Assembly: GCF_038502225.1 (NCBI RefSeq)
Contig: NC_091369.1
Location: 18,144,385-18,208,384, forward strand
Source: Cherax quadricarinatus
Lineage: Eukaryota; Arthropoda; Malacostraca; Decapoda; Parastacidae
Length of the DNA: 64,000 nucleotides
Direction: 5' to 3'
Below the pieces are notes generated by a model, which had not been told where the DNA came from, ran no database searches, and saw only the letters and a list, made by a program, of their open reading frames with translations. Shown here one piece after another: positions 55,373-64,000 of this stretch. Within the stretch, counting starts at the first letter, position 1, and the number at the start of each line of letters is the position of its first letter. The position numbers and the translations under genes are program-made.

Positions 55373-55944
55373 GGGGAGGGGTCCCTTGGCGCTGCGTAGG
55401 GATCAAAAGAATTAGACCTATTGTCTTCTTCCTCGGATCAAATCTAAATGCCAGATAAATACTCTTCTCCTCCCCCTTCTTATTGGGAAAATATTTCCAC
55501 GTAGTAATTCAGCTCTTTGTCCACTTTTGGATCCGAGGGAGACAGTGACCTGGGTATGACTCCCGGTGTAGCAGTCAACAAGTGTTATGAGTCTTGTTCA
55601 GTCAGTTCAGGTGCCATCCTGGTGTGCTGAGAATCCTGATATGCAGGGAAGTGTAAAGGATGGTTTTCATGGAGCGTCAGCACTGCCTGGTGCACCCAAG
55701 GTGATCGTGATTTATAGGTGCAAGATTAGGGATTTTTTTTTATCCTCGGAGCTGTCCTCCTTACCCCCCCCCCCCACCTCCCCTCCCTTTTAAGGAAGAT
55801 CTGCCATTTAATGTCATGTTCATGTAGCCTCCTCCGGGATCCCTAATCCCTGCAGCACACACTCCTTACCCTGGCACGCCAATTAATCCTCCTCAGAAGC
55901 CGGTATCACTTTCGGTCAACACCTGGTTTACTGACTACTGTACC
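55373..55944. other. No gene recognised
   Basis: Mixed-composition DNA with a poly-T and poly-C tract at 55732-55775. No coding-like frame beyond a short shadow, and no known repeat seen. Confidence 0.45.
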
Positions 55945-56245
55945 TGCGGTGGTCTGGTGGCTAAAGCTCCCGCTTCACACACGGAGGGCCTGGGTTCGAT
56001 TCCCGGCGGGTGGAAACATTCGACACGTTTCCTTACACCTGTTGTCCTGTTCACCTAGCAGCAAATAGGTACCTGGGTGTTAGTCGACTGGTGTGGGTCG
56101 CATCCTGGGGGACAAGATTAAGGACCCCAATGGAAATAAGTTAGACAGTCCTCGATGACGCACTGACTTTCTTGGGTTATCCTGGATGGCTAACCCTCCG
56201 GGGTTAAAAATCCGAACGAAATCTTATCTTATCTTATCTTAATCA
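55945..56245 (+). mobile_element. tRNA-derived SINE with LINE C-like tail (SINE2)
   Basis: The head carries A-box-like TGGTCTGGTGGCTAAAG and B-box GGTTCGATTCC. The central domain (acacctgttgtcctgttcacc, taggtacctgggtgt, gcatcctggggg) is shared with SINE1. The 3' part from 56120 (aaggaccccaatggaaataag ... gactttcttgggttatcct) resembles the LINE C 3' UTR, and the element ends in atctt repeats at 56220-56242. Confidence 0.88.
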
Positions 56246-56713
56246 TGAAACTTTTGATGGCCCCACCTTCATTCTACGATGATGAGGCTCCCGGTTTCTC
56301 CCACGACGCTGCGTCGATTTCAGAATAGTTTGAATATTACTGGAGGAAATAACTTGAAGTCATAGTCCAAATGACTTCGACACATCCTAAGCGATTCTAA
56401 TACTGCATCTAACATTACTTTCTCATTCACTTCCTACGTAACACGTTATCAGGAGACCACTTTCCCTTCACAACGTATTTCTTAGTCATGGACGAAATTG
56501 TTTTTCCCTCCAGCCGACAATATTTACAGGTTACAGATCAAGACACTGGCAAACACTCGTGACATAGCATACCACCATAAATGACTCTGCTTGGTATCAG
56601 CTGAAATCGTAACTAATACCATTACACAGAACTCGAGGTTTTTCAATTACTCCGAGGATTATGATGTTAGCCAATATGGTCCATGTTATCAAAAGTGGGG
56701 ATGTAGTACACTG
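56246..56713. other. No gene recognised
   Basis: Mixed sequence without a recognised repeat or coding frame. It lies downstream (on the minus strand) of the unassigned frame at 56714-56983. Confidence 0.4.
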
Positions 56714-56983
56714 TTATACATCATGCAGAGCAGCACACATTTCCCACATCCGTTCTATCGACAGTGTCCTGGTAAGAGCACAAAGATATTTCTTCATCTT
56801 GTTGAGATATGGATGTGTTCTCATCCCCAGCACTAGCAGCTTCAACTCTGTCCTGTCCAGGTCTAGTAGGTCATTCAATAAATATAGACAATCTGATTTT
56901 CTAATACAGAGATCTTCTATCCTGGGTTTATATAGCAGAATATTACATAAAGTGCAGATAATACTTGCATCTTGGCCATCCTG
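56714..56983 (-). CDS. Unassigned 89-residue reading frame
   Basis: The minus strand is open for 89 codons between a stop at 56984-56986 and a TAA at 56714-56716. The translation is protein-like: it contains [31 protein letters not shown] and ends [12 protein letters not shown]. It is leucine- and cysteine-rich with balanced charges. There is no Met near its start, so it would be a terminal exon or the C-terminus of a mobile-element protein. I cannot name a family. A C-rich tandem repeat follows on the upstream side. Confidence 0.38.
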   Translation of the reverse strand, partial: QDGQDASIICTLCNILLYKPRIEDLCIRKSDCLYLLNDLLDLDRTELKLLVLGMRTHPYLNKMKKYLCALTRTLSIERMWEMCAALHDV

Positions 56984-57051
56984 TCAGCTGTTGTTGATCA
57001 TCAGTGACACGATATTTATCTGTGATGCTGTTGATAAAGTTTCCATCTAGC

Positions 57052-57285
57052 AGCAACCCTCCCTCCCTCCCTCCCTCCCTCCCTCCCTCCATCGCTACAC
57101 TCCCTCCCTCCCTCCCTCCATCGCCATCCTCCTTCCCTCCATCGCCATCCTCCTTCCCTCCCTCCCTCCCTCCATCGCCACCCTCCCTCCCTCCTTCCCT
57201 CCCTCCATCGCTACACTCCCTCCCTCCCTCTCTACCGCCACCCTCCATCCTTCCCTCCACCGCCACAATTCATCCCTCCCTTGTC
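57052..57285. repeat. (CCCT)n and CCATCGCCA tandem repeat
   Basis: Tetranucleotide ctcc/ccct runs are interspersed with ccatcgccatcctcc-like units. Open frames are Ser-Leu-Pro artefacts. Confidence 0.9.
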
Positions 57286-57490
57286 ATGTAGGGGGGGGGA
57301 GGTATTGAACGCAAAGATAATCGGAGAATAACGGAGTAAGAGGAGTAAGGTGGGCTAGTCTGAGTCGAGTGATTAGCGGCGAGCGGTAGGTAATGTGAGG
57401 TCACTGGTGACTACACCATCACCTCTCATAACTCTACCCTCCACACTACAATAATATATTTGGGAACAGGAGTACATTATTGGGGTTTAG

Positions 57491-57934
57491 CTAAATGGGA
57501 TGGTATATATAAGCAGTGAGACAGGGAATACAATCAACTTGACGAAAATGAATATAACTTACAATATAGTTCAGAGGGCAGTTCACCACAGGAACTAAGC
57601 CACAGGTCCCAAGACCTACACAGCACCAGTACTGCTCTAAACCAGTACTCTGCCCAATGTTTCCGACAGTCTCCTCCAGAGACTTCAGCAGCCTTCTCCC
57701 GAGCCCTGCACCACAGCAGCAGCTCCTCTCAAATCTCCTGCTCAGAGCTCTGCACACAGCAGCAGCTCTGCTCAGTGTGTCTCTGCTCAGAGCTCTGCAC
57801 ACAGAAGCAGCTCTGCTCAAAGTCTCTTTCCTCAGTTGTTCCTTGGGCTTATATTGTCCCGAGAGCATCCCCCACACTGGGGAGTGCACCACATGTTTTG
57901 ACCTGACACCGAGGTCTGACGCCGTCCAGAACAA
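57491..57934 (-). repeat. Unclassified repeat with internal ~45-bp duplication, possible LTR-like sequence
   Basis: The unit ctgctcagagctctgcacacag is present twice (about 57738 and 57785) with flanking ctctgctca sequence. On the minus strand a TATA-like aatataagcccaagg sits at about 57860-57845 upstream of the repeats, which would suit a promoter or LTR, but no partner LTR is present. The 147-codon open frame across it is Ser/Arg/Leu/Cys-rich and of low complexity, so I do not call it a gene. Confidence 0.35.
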
Positions 57935-58043
57935 AAGACCTCAGTCATAAGCCGAAAAAACGTGGCTGACAGACGTTGGCCAAGTCAAGGTGTGACCATA
58001 TAATTAGGTCTCCCAAGAGACCTCACAAGCCCAGCTGAACTAC

Positions 58044-58240
58044 ATCACACCCTCCACTGCCACCCTCCATCCCTCCTTCCACCTCCACCCTCCATCCCTC
58101 CTTCCACCTCCACCCTCCATCCCTCCTTCCACCTCTACCCTCCATCCCTCCTTCCACCTCCACCCTCCATCCCTCCTTCCACCTCCACCCTCCATCCCTC
58201 CCTCCACCTCCACCCTCCATAACTCCCGCCCTCCACCGCC
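58044..58240. repeat. 25-bp C-rich minisatellite, about 7 units
   Basis: The unit caccctccatccctccttcc plus five bases repeats with a period of exactly 25, visible from the positions of atccctcc at 58069, 58094 and 58119. Confidence 0.92.
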
Positions 58241-58249
58241 ACCTACCGG

Positions 58250-58465
58250 GCCCTAAGTACGCTATGGAGAAGGAGCTTACACAGGCGAGATGCCACAGTC
58301 ACTAAAAACAACAGATATAGCCCCACTCTATAAAGTGGCAGCAAAGCAGTAGTTAAGAACTATAGACCAATAGCTTTAATGTCCCACATCATAAAAATCT
58401 TTGAAAGAGTTCTAAGAAGCAGGATAGCAAACCACCTGGACTCCCAAAAATTGCACAACCCAGGT
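58250..58465 (+). mobile_element. RT fragment of a LINE A relative
   Basis: The sequence matches the A2 RT region around 46470-46680 (ctaaaaacaacagatatagcc, aactatagaccaatagc, atcataaaaatctttgaaag) with many substitutions and a frame change. It is more diverged than A1-A4, so it is a separate subfamily or an old copy. Repeat R follows directly at 58466. Confidence 0.8.
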
Positions 58466-58765
58466 TAGTTAGTTTAATGTTTATCATGCACCCCAAACCC
58501 ATCCTGTGGGCAGTAGTCAAAAGATTACAGAGGTACATAATTGGTCCAGGGACTGGACTCCAAAGTTTTGATAGCTGAGCAAGTTACAGAGGTAATGAAC
58601 TCAAAATTACAAAGGTAATGAACTCACAATTTACAAAGGTAATGAACTCCAGGTAGGTCTGGTCACAATCATGACAAGTTACAAAGGTATTTACAGATTA
58701 CAGAGGTACGTAATGGGTCCAGGGACTGGGACCCCATAGTTTTGATAGCTGAACTAGGTACAAGG
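58466..58765 (-). repeat. Interspersed repeat R, longer copy
   Basis: This is the reverse complement of the 37590-37930 repeat. It starts gtttatcatgcaccccaaac and contains four imperfect units of acaaaggtaatgaactc and two of ggtccagggactgg. B4 begins directly after it. Confidence 0.72.
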
Positions 58766-60772
58766 GTTTACCCGACGGTGTAAGGAGGCAAAAACAAAGT
58801 GCAATAGGGAATGGAAAAAGTACAGAAGGCAGAAAACACACGAAAATAGGGAGATCAGTCGCAGAGCCAGGAATGAGTACGCACAGGTAAGGAGGGAGGC
58901 CCAGCGACAGTATGAAAATGACATAGCATCGAGAATCAAGACTGACCCGAAACTGTTGTATAGCCACATCAGGAGGAAGACAACAGTCAAAGACCAGGTG
59001 ATCAGATTAAGGACAGAAGGTGGAGAACTCACAAGAAATGATCAGGAGGTATGTGAGGAGCTGAACAGGAGATTCAAGGAAGTTTTTACAGTAGAGACAG
59101 GAAGGGCTGTGGGAAGACAGCACAGAAGGGAACATCAAGAGGGAATATACCAACAAGTGTTGGATGACATACGAACAACTGAGGAGGAGGTGAAGAAGCT
59201 CTTAAGTGACCTTGACACCTCAAAGGCGATGGGACCGGACAACATCTCCCCATGGGTCCTTAGAGAAGGAGCAGAGATGCTGTGTGTGCCTCTAACCACA
59301 ATCTTCAACACATCCCTTGAAACTGGGCAACTACCTGAGAAATGGAAGACAGCTAATGTAGTCTCCATATTTAAGAAAGGAAACAGAAACGAGGCACTAA
59401 ACTACAGACCTATGTCTCTGACATGTATTGTGTGCAAAGTCATGGAGAAGATTATCAGGAGGAGAGTGGTCGAACACCTGGAAAGGAACAAGATTATAAA
59501 TGAAAACCAGCATGGGTTCATGGAAGGCAAATCTTGTATCACAAACCTCCTGGAGTTTTATGATAAGGTAACAGAAGTAAGACACGAGAGAGAGGGGTGG
59601 GTAGATTGCGTTTTCCTAGACTGCAGGAAGGCCTTTGACACAGTTCCCCACAAGAGATTAGTGCAGAAGCTGGAGGATCAGGCACACGTAAAAGGAAGGG
59701 CACTGCAATGGATAAGGGAATACCTGACAGGGAGGCAGCAACGAGTCATGGTACGTGAAGAGGTATCACAGTGGGCGCCTGTTACGAGCGGGGTCCCACA
59801 GGGGTCAGTTCTAGGACCAGTGCTATTTTTGATATATGTGAACGACATGATGGAAGGAATAGACTCTGAAGTGTCCCTGTTCGCAGATGACGTGAAGTTG
59901 ATGAGAAGAATTAAATCGGACGAGGATGAGGCAGGACTGCAAAGAGACCTGGAGAGGCTGGACATGTGGTCCAGTAACTGGCTTCTCGAATTCAATCCAG
60001 CCAAATGCAATGTCATGAAGATTGGGGAGGGGCAAAGAAGACTGCAGACAGAGTATAGGCTAGGTGGAAAAAGACTACAGACCTCACTCAGGGAGAAAGA
60101 CCTTGGGGTGACCATAACACCGAGCACATCACCGGAGGCACACATCAACCAAATAACCGCTGCAGCATACGGGCGCCTGGCAAACCTGAGAATAGCGTTC
60201 CGATACCTTAATAAGGAATCGTTCAAGACACTGTACACTGTGTATGTTAGGCCCATACTGGAGTATGCAGCACCAGTCTGGAACCCACACCTGGTCAAGC
60301 ACGTCAAGAAGTTAGAGAAAGTACAAAGGTTTGCAACAACGCTAGTCCCAGAGCTCAAGGGAATGTCGTACGAGGAAAGGTTAAGGGAAATCGGACTGAC
60401 GACACTGGAGGACAGAAGGGTCAGGGGAGACATGATAACGACATACAAGATACTGTGGGGAATAGACAAGGTGGACAGAGATAGGATGTTCCAGAGAGGG
60501 GACACAGGGACAAGGGGTCACAACTGGAAGCTGAAGACTCAGACGAGTCACAGGGACATTAGGAAGTATTTCTTCAGTCATAGAGTTGTCAGCAAGTGGA
60601 ATAGCCTAGCAAGTGAAGTAGTGGAGGCAGGAACCATACATAGTTTTAAGAAGAGGTATGACAAAGCTCAGGAAGCAGAGAGAGAGAGGATCCAGTAGCG
60701 ATCAGTGAAGAGGTGGGGCCAGGAGCTGAGTCTCGACCCCTGCAACCACAATTAGGTGAGTACAATTAGGTG
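58766..60772 (+). mobile_element. LINE B4, 5'-truncated, intact RT frame
   Basis: The copy begins within the endonuclease-RT linker, keeps one frame to 60698, then the family tail with two copies of aattaggtgagtac, and continues into an AC repeat. Almost no decay is visible, so the insertion looks recent. Confidence 0.9.
58767..60698 (+). CDS. Reverse transcriptase of LINE B4 (N-terminally truncated)
   Basis: The frame is open for 643 codons from the truncation point to a TAG at 60696-60698; the first in-frame ATG is further inside. A basic linker (REWKKYRRQKTHENREISRR) leads to KAMGPDNISPWVLRE, NYRPMSLTCIVCKVMEK, DCRKAFDTVPHKRL (motif A), SGVPQGSVLGPVLFLIYVN (motif B), SLFADDVKLMRRI (motif C), then LQTSLREKDLGVTI, RPILEYAAPVWNP and RKYFFSHRVV. 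It lacks the endonuclease and ORF1, so it is not autonomous. The enzyme would copy element RNA at a nicked target. Confidence 0.88.
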   Translation, partial: FTRRCKEAKTKCNREWKKYRRQKTHENREISRRARNEYAQVRREAQRQYENDIASRIKTDPKLLYSHIRRKTTVKDQVIRLRTEGGELTRNDQEVCEELNRRFKEVFTVETGRAVGRQHRREHQEGIYQQVLDDIRTTEEEVKKLLSDLDTSKAMGPDNISPWVLREGAEMLCVPLTTIFNTSLETGQLPEKWKTANVVSIFKKGNRNEALNYRPMSLTCIVCKVMEKIIRRRVVEHLERNKIINENQHGFMEGKSCITNLLEFYDKVTEVRHEREGWVDCVFLDCRKAFDTVPHKRLVQKLEDQAHVKGRALQWIREYLTGRQQRVMVREEVSQWAPVTSGVPQGSVLGPVLFLIYVNDMMEGIDSEVSLFADDVKLMRRIKSDEDEAGLQRDLERLDMWSSNWLLEFNPAKCNVMKIGEGQRRLQTEYRLGGKRLQTSLREKDLGVTITPSTSPEAHINQITAAAYGRLANLRIAFRYLNKESFKTLYTVYVRPILEYAAPVWNPHLVKHVKKLEKVQRFATTLVPELKGMSYEERLREIGLTTLEDRRVRGDMITTYKILWGIDKVDRDRMFQRGDTGTRGHNWKLKTQTSHRDIRKYFFSHRVVSKWNSLASEVVEAGTIHSFKKRYDKAQEAERERIQ

Positions 60773-60839
<67 letters not shown>
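60773..60839. repeat. (AC)n tail joining LINE B4 and B5
   Basis: About 67 bases of AC repeat, with one acgc interruption, continue from the gtgagtac tail of B4 and end exactly where B5 sequence starts. Confidence 0.95.
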
Positions 60840-61516
60840 GAGTCAGAGAGATAGTAGGAAGTATTTCTTCAGTCGGAAGCACACATCAATCAGATAACTG
60901 CTGCAGCATATGGGCGCCTGGCAAACCTGAGAACAGCATTCCGATACCTTAGTAAGGAATCATTCAAGACACTGTACACCGTGTATGTCAGGCCCATACT
61001 GGAGTATGCAGCACCTGTTTGGAACCCGCACTTGATAAAGCACGTCAAGAAACTAGAGAAAGTACAAAGGTTTGCGACAAGGTTAGTTCCAGAGCTAAGG
61101 GGAATGTCCTATGAAGAAAGATTAAGGGAAATCGGCCTGACGACACTGGAGGACAGGAGGGTCAGGGGAGACATGATAACGACATATAAAATACTGCGTG
61201 GAATAGACAAGGTGAACAAAGACAGGATGTTCCAGGGAGGGGACACAGAAACAAGAGGCCACAATTGGAAGTTGAAGACACAAATGAGTCAGAGAGATAG
61301 TAGGAAGTATTTCTTCAGTCATAGAGTTGTAAGGCAGTGGAATAGCCTAGAAAATGACGTAGTGGAGGCAGGAACCATACACAGTTTTAAGACGAGGTTT
61401 GATAAAGCTCATGGAGCGGGGAGAGAGAGGGCCCAGTAGCAACCGGTGAAGAGGCAGGGCCAGGAGCTAAGACTCGACCCCTGCAACCACAAATAGGTGA
61501 GTACAAATAGGTGAGT
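60840..61516 (+). mobile_element. LINE B5, short 3' copy with chimeric 5' end
   Basis: The copy begins with 35 bases identical to its own internal segment at 61286-61320, then jumps to the AHINQITAAAYG coding region. From 60981 the frame (RPILEYAAPVWNP... to RERAQ) is open to 61439. The tail has two aaataggtgagtac units and a short AC run. Confidence 0.9.
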
Positions 61517-61530
61517 ACACACACACACAC

Positions 61531-62290
61531 TCGTGGAGGAGTCATGCGGTTTGAGCTCGTGTTTTGGTGGTAATTTCTGACTGTGTCATAAGGAATAGAG
61601 TGTGGGATATAGGTGTGTGCAAGCATAAGAGTGCATATAATCACTTAAGCCCCGAAAAAAGGAAATATAAGTGATCACAGAAAAGAAAAATGAAACAGTG
61701 GCTGAGTGTTTAGTGAGGGCCGTTGGAAGTGTTGCCATAATAACGCAGTGGGGTATTTGAAGAATAAGTTCGACTCAAGACCAGGGAGATAAGAGATATG
61801 TATAGATGTGTCAGTAAATACAGCGAGTGAGTGAAAAAATTAGAAGAGCTAGAGGCTATAGTGCATACAGGAAGTTAGTTGAAAAATTACCGAGAAGCAT
61901 CAAACTTCTTCAACTTCTGGGACAGGACAGACCAGCAACGTTACTCCACTGCCAGCCGCAAGTAATATTCACCTAGTTTGAGTTGCATGGGGTCAATAGT
62001 ACCTGTCTCTAGCTGGAATTGTGGGTCACTCTCCTCGAGCTATCAGAATTAGAATAAGCAGCATTTACTGGCATTTAATAGAATTTAGAGGTAGCGGCAT
62101 ATAGGCGAAGCCTAGTGTATTTATTTTTTAACGTAATTTTAAACGCATAAGAGTACAGTGGGAACCAAGAGATCGGGTACATATACAATACATATGTAGT
62201 ACATACGTGGGAAATAAGGACTGTTTACATAAACATATGCACACACTTGGTGAGAACAGGCTCTGCTGTTAGGCACTTGAATAGCTGTAG
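61531..62290. other. No gene recognised
   Basis: Mixed DNA without a recognised repeat or coding frame. It may include the 5' leader of B6 but nothing confirms that. Confidence 0.4.
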
Positions 62291-62298
62291 CACACACA

Positions 62299-62354
<56 letters not shown>

Positions 62355-62359
62355 TACAG

Positions 62360-62392
<33 letters not shown>

Positions 62393-62429
62393 TACATACA
62401 GACACACACACACACACACACACATACAG

Positions 62430-62457
<28 letters not shown>
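62291..62457. repeat. (AC)n microsatellite
   Basis: About 165 bases of AC with acatacatacagac interruptions. Open frames are Thr-His or Cys-Val artefacts. Confidence 0.96.
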
Positions 62458-62460
<3 letters not shown>

Positions 62461-62509
62461 GGATTTCACACCTTCCTGTGAAGTGACCCTATAACTTTTC
62501 CTTTCCCCC

Positions 62510-62521
62510 CCATCTCTCTCC

Positions 62522-62615
<94 letters not shown>

Positions 62616-62892
62616 CCTCCCTCTCCCCCCTTTCTATCATCCTCTCTCTTCCTCTCTCTCTTCTTCCCTCTCTTCCTCTCACTTTCTCTCTCCCTCTCCC
62701 TCTTCCTCTCTTACTCTCTCTCTTCCTCTTCTTTTCTCTCTCTCTCTCTCTCTTCCCTTGTCACTCCCCCCCTCTCTCTTAGCTTTTCCCTCTCTCTCTC
62801 GCTTTCTCCCCCTTTTTCCCTTCTTTTCCCCTCCTAGGCTCCCCTTCTCTCTTTCTCCCTCTCTCTCGCTCTCTCCCCTTTTTTTTTCTTTC
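62510..62892. repeat. (CT)n pyrimidine tract upstream of LINE B6 ORF1
   Basis: A pure CT run (62525-62610) is followed by impure ctctcc/ttcctc repeats up to a short A tract and the ATG of B6 ORF1. It could be the B6 5' UTR or its integration site. Confidence 0.8.
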
Positions 62893-62913
62893 TCTCTTTC
62901 ACTAAAAAAAAAA

Positions 62914-64000
62914 ATGGTTGGGACTCGCAGGAATCAGGGATCAGATGACAATGGTACTGGTAGGGAGGAATGGATGGAGGAACAGTGGAAAAGGATAGAG
63001 CAAGAATGGGAGAGAAAATTAGAAGAGCTTTCTGAAAAAATGGAGAAAGAGCTCTCTGTGAAATGAGAAAAGAGGTTGGAGAAGGAGACGAAGAATTGGG
63101 AGGCATAAGTCGAAACTGCAGTAGCTAGGGTAAAGGTCCTAGAATTTGAGGTAAACAGGCTGAAGCAAGTCTCAGGGGTAGTGACCAGAGAAGACACACC
63201 ATACAAAGCTGAGGGGCTGAACAGGAAGGAAGGAGATATGAATTATGCTAAGGTCATATCAGCCTGCAAAGATGGGCCAGGGAGTGGAAGGGAAGAGCAG
63301 ATGGGTGCAGATGGAGAGGGAGATAGGTCGAATGCTGAGGCACAACCATGCTACCAAAAGCCACTGGAAAAATCAAGGGAGAAAATGACCACATACAGAC
63401 AGGAACCAGAATCACAGAGGGAGAGGCAATGGGAGGAGGAAAGGGCAAAATCAGTGATTATCCATGGGCTTCGGGAGAGAGAGGAAAGGACACACACTAA
63501 AAGACAGCAGGAAGAAAGAAAGGAGATTGAGAAAATCATCACGGAAATAGGGGGAGAAGACATGGATGAGATTGTAAATTTTCAGAGAATAGGGGGTACT
63601 TGAAGGGGAGAAACCGACTGATCAAGCTGATTCTCAGGACAGACACAATGCGGAACAGGATCCTCCAAGAGAAACCATGGATGAAAAGCTCGGAAGAGTA
63701 CAAGAAGGTGTTCCTAGACAGAGACAGAACACAAACAGAGAGACAGCAGCTGAGGGAGAGGACAAAAAAGTGAAAGGAGCTAGGAAAGGAGACAAGGATG
63801 GAACCAGCAGAGGTCAGTCAGAGCAGAACAGAGCAGCAAGGGCAAGCACACACACAACTATCCTCAGAACCCCACAACCTATCACACCATCCCAACACAC
63901 AATACAATCCATACCCACAGCTTCCACCCAACCCCCAACCATAGAATCCCACAGTATGCTACCAGGTCTCCCACCCCCACAGGCCCCCCCAAACCACAGT
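62914..64000 (+). pseudogene. ORF1 of LINE B6 (partial, runs off the window)
   Basis: An ATG at 62914 after an A tract opens MVGTRRNQGSDDNG, then a coiled-coil-like EEQWKRIEQEWERKLEEL. In-frame stops lie at 63064 (TGA) and 63106 (TAA); the same frame continues to 63603. After a one-base shift near 63597 it reads RNRILQEKPWMKSSEEYKKV then LDRDRTQTERQQLRE, the RRM-like block also present in B3. The remaining part is Pro/Ser/Gln-rich. The endonuclease/RT ORF would lie beyond the window. Confidence 0.78.

Noticed and set aside
57491..57934. 147-codon protein rich in Ser-Arg-Ala-Cys
   Set aside because: Spans an internal tandem duplication and shows no domain; more likely repeat or LTR-like DNA.

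Overview
The window looks like repeat-dense eukaryotic DNA from a decapod crustacean, most likely a crayfish or lobster. This rests on two things: the content (many non-LTR retrotransposon clades, Penelope-like and BEL/Pao elements, very long AC, AT and GA microsatellites), and my recollection that the 3' tail motifs of LINE families A and B and the Penelope-associated GAAACGTCGTCG motif are common in decapod sequence. No host gene could be identified. Two short unassigned reading frames (minus strand, 8376-8618 and 56714-56983) are the only non-repeat coding candidates. Most elements carry frameshifts or stops, but LINE A2 (42.5-48.0 kb) and LINE B4 (58.8-60.7 kb) keep long intact frames and look young.

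Layout. 1-4.25 kb: L1/Tx1-like LINE (T1) carrying a LINE A fragment, a tRNA-like insert and an AT repeat. 5.3-6.6 kb: LINE A tail and a Penelope-like 3' end (PLE1). 6.6-7.4 kb: second Tx1-like fragment (T2, minus). 8.1-9.1 kb: SINE, orphan frame and LINE C-terminus (K). 9.1-14.9 kb: Jockey/I-like LINE (J1, minus) whose ORF1 is split by a palindromic tRNA-like insert with an 11-bp target duplication. 15.0-16.0 kb: PLE2 (minus) with a GIY-YIG domain. 16.5-21.5 kb: decayed BEL/Pao element, cut off by LINE A1 (21.5-27.1 kb, minus). 27.1-28.4 kb: truncated J2. 28.5-36.1 kb: three LINE B copies in a row, all minus. 37.3-39.9 kb: small fragments, including a Tc1/mariner relic. 39.93-42.54 kb: a minisatellite of about 115 units of 22-23 bp. 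42.5-48.0 kb: LINE A2. 48.8-50.4 kb: A3 (minus). 51.1-55.4 kb: A4, interrupted by an L2/CR1-like LINE C. 55.9-56.25 kb: SINE2, whose 3' part resembles the LINE C 3' end. 57-58.2 kb: C-rich tandem repeats. 58.25-61.5 kb: A-like RT fragment, repeat R, then B4 and B5 joined through an AC repeat. 62.3-64 kb: microsatellites and the ORF1 of another B copy (B6).

The genes shown are almost all retroelement machinery: ORF1 RNA-binding proteins (RRM-like, CCHC, PHD/CCCH), APE-type endonucleases, reverse transcriptases, a BEL/Pao gag-protease-RT-RNase H-integrase, and GIY-YIG endonucleases. The most interesting signals concern how these elements interact: SINE-LINE tail sharing, LINE B copies joined to AC-repeat tails, chimeric 5' junctions, splice-donor-like tandem tails, palindromic tRNA-like inserts, and a minisatellite of E2F-like motifs beside a near-intact LINE. 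I found no convincing entirely new gene system.
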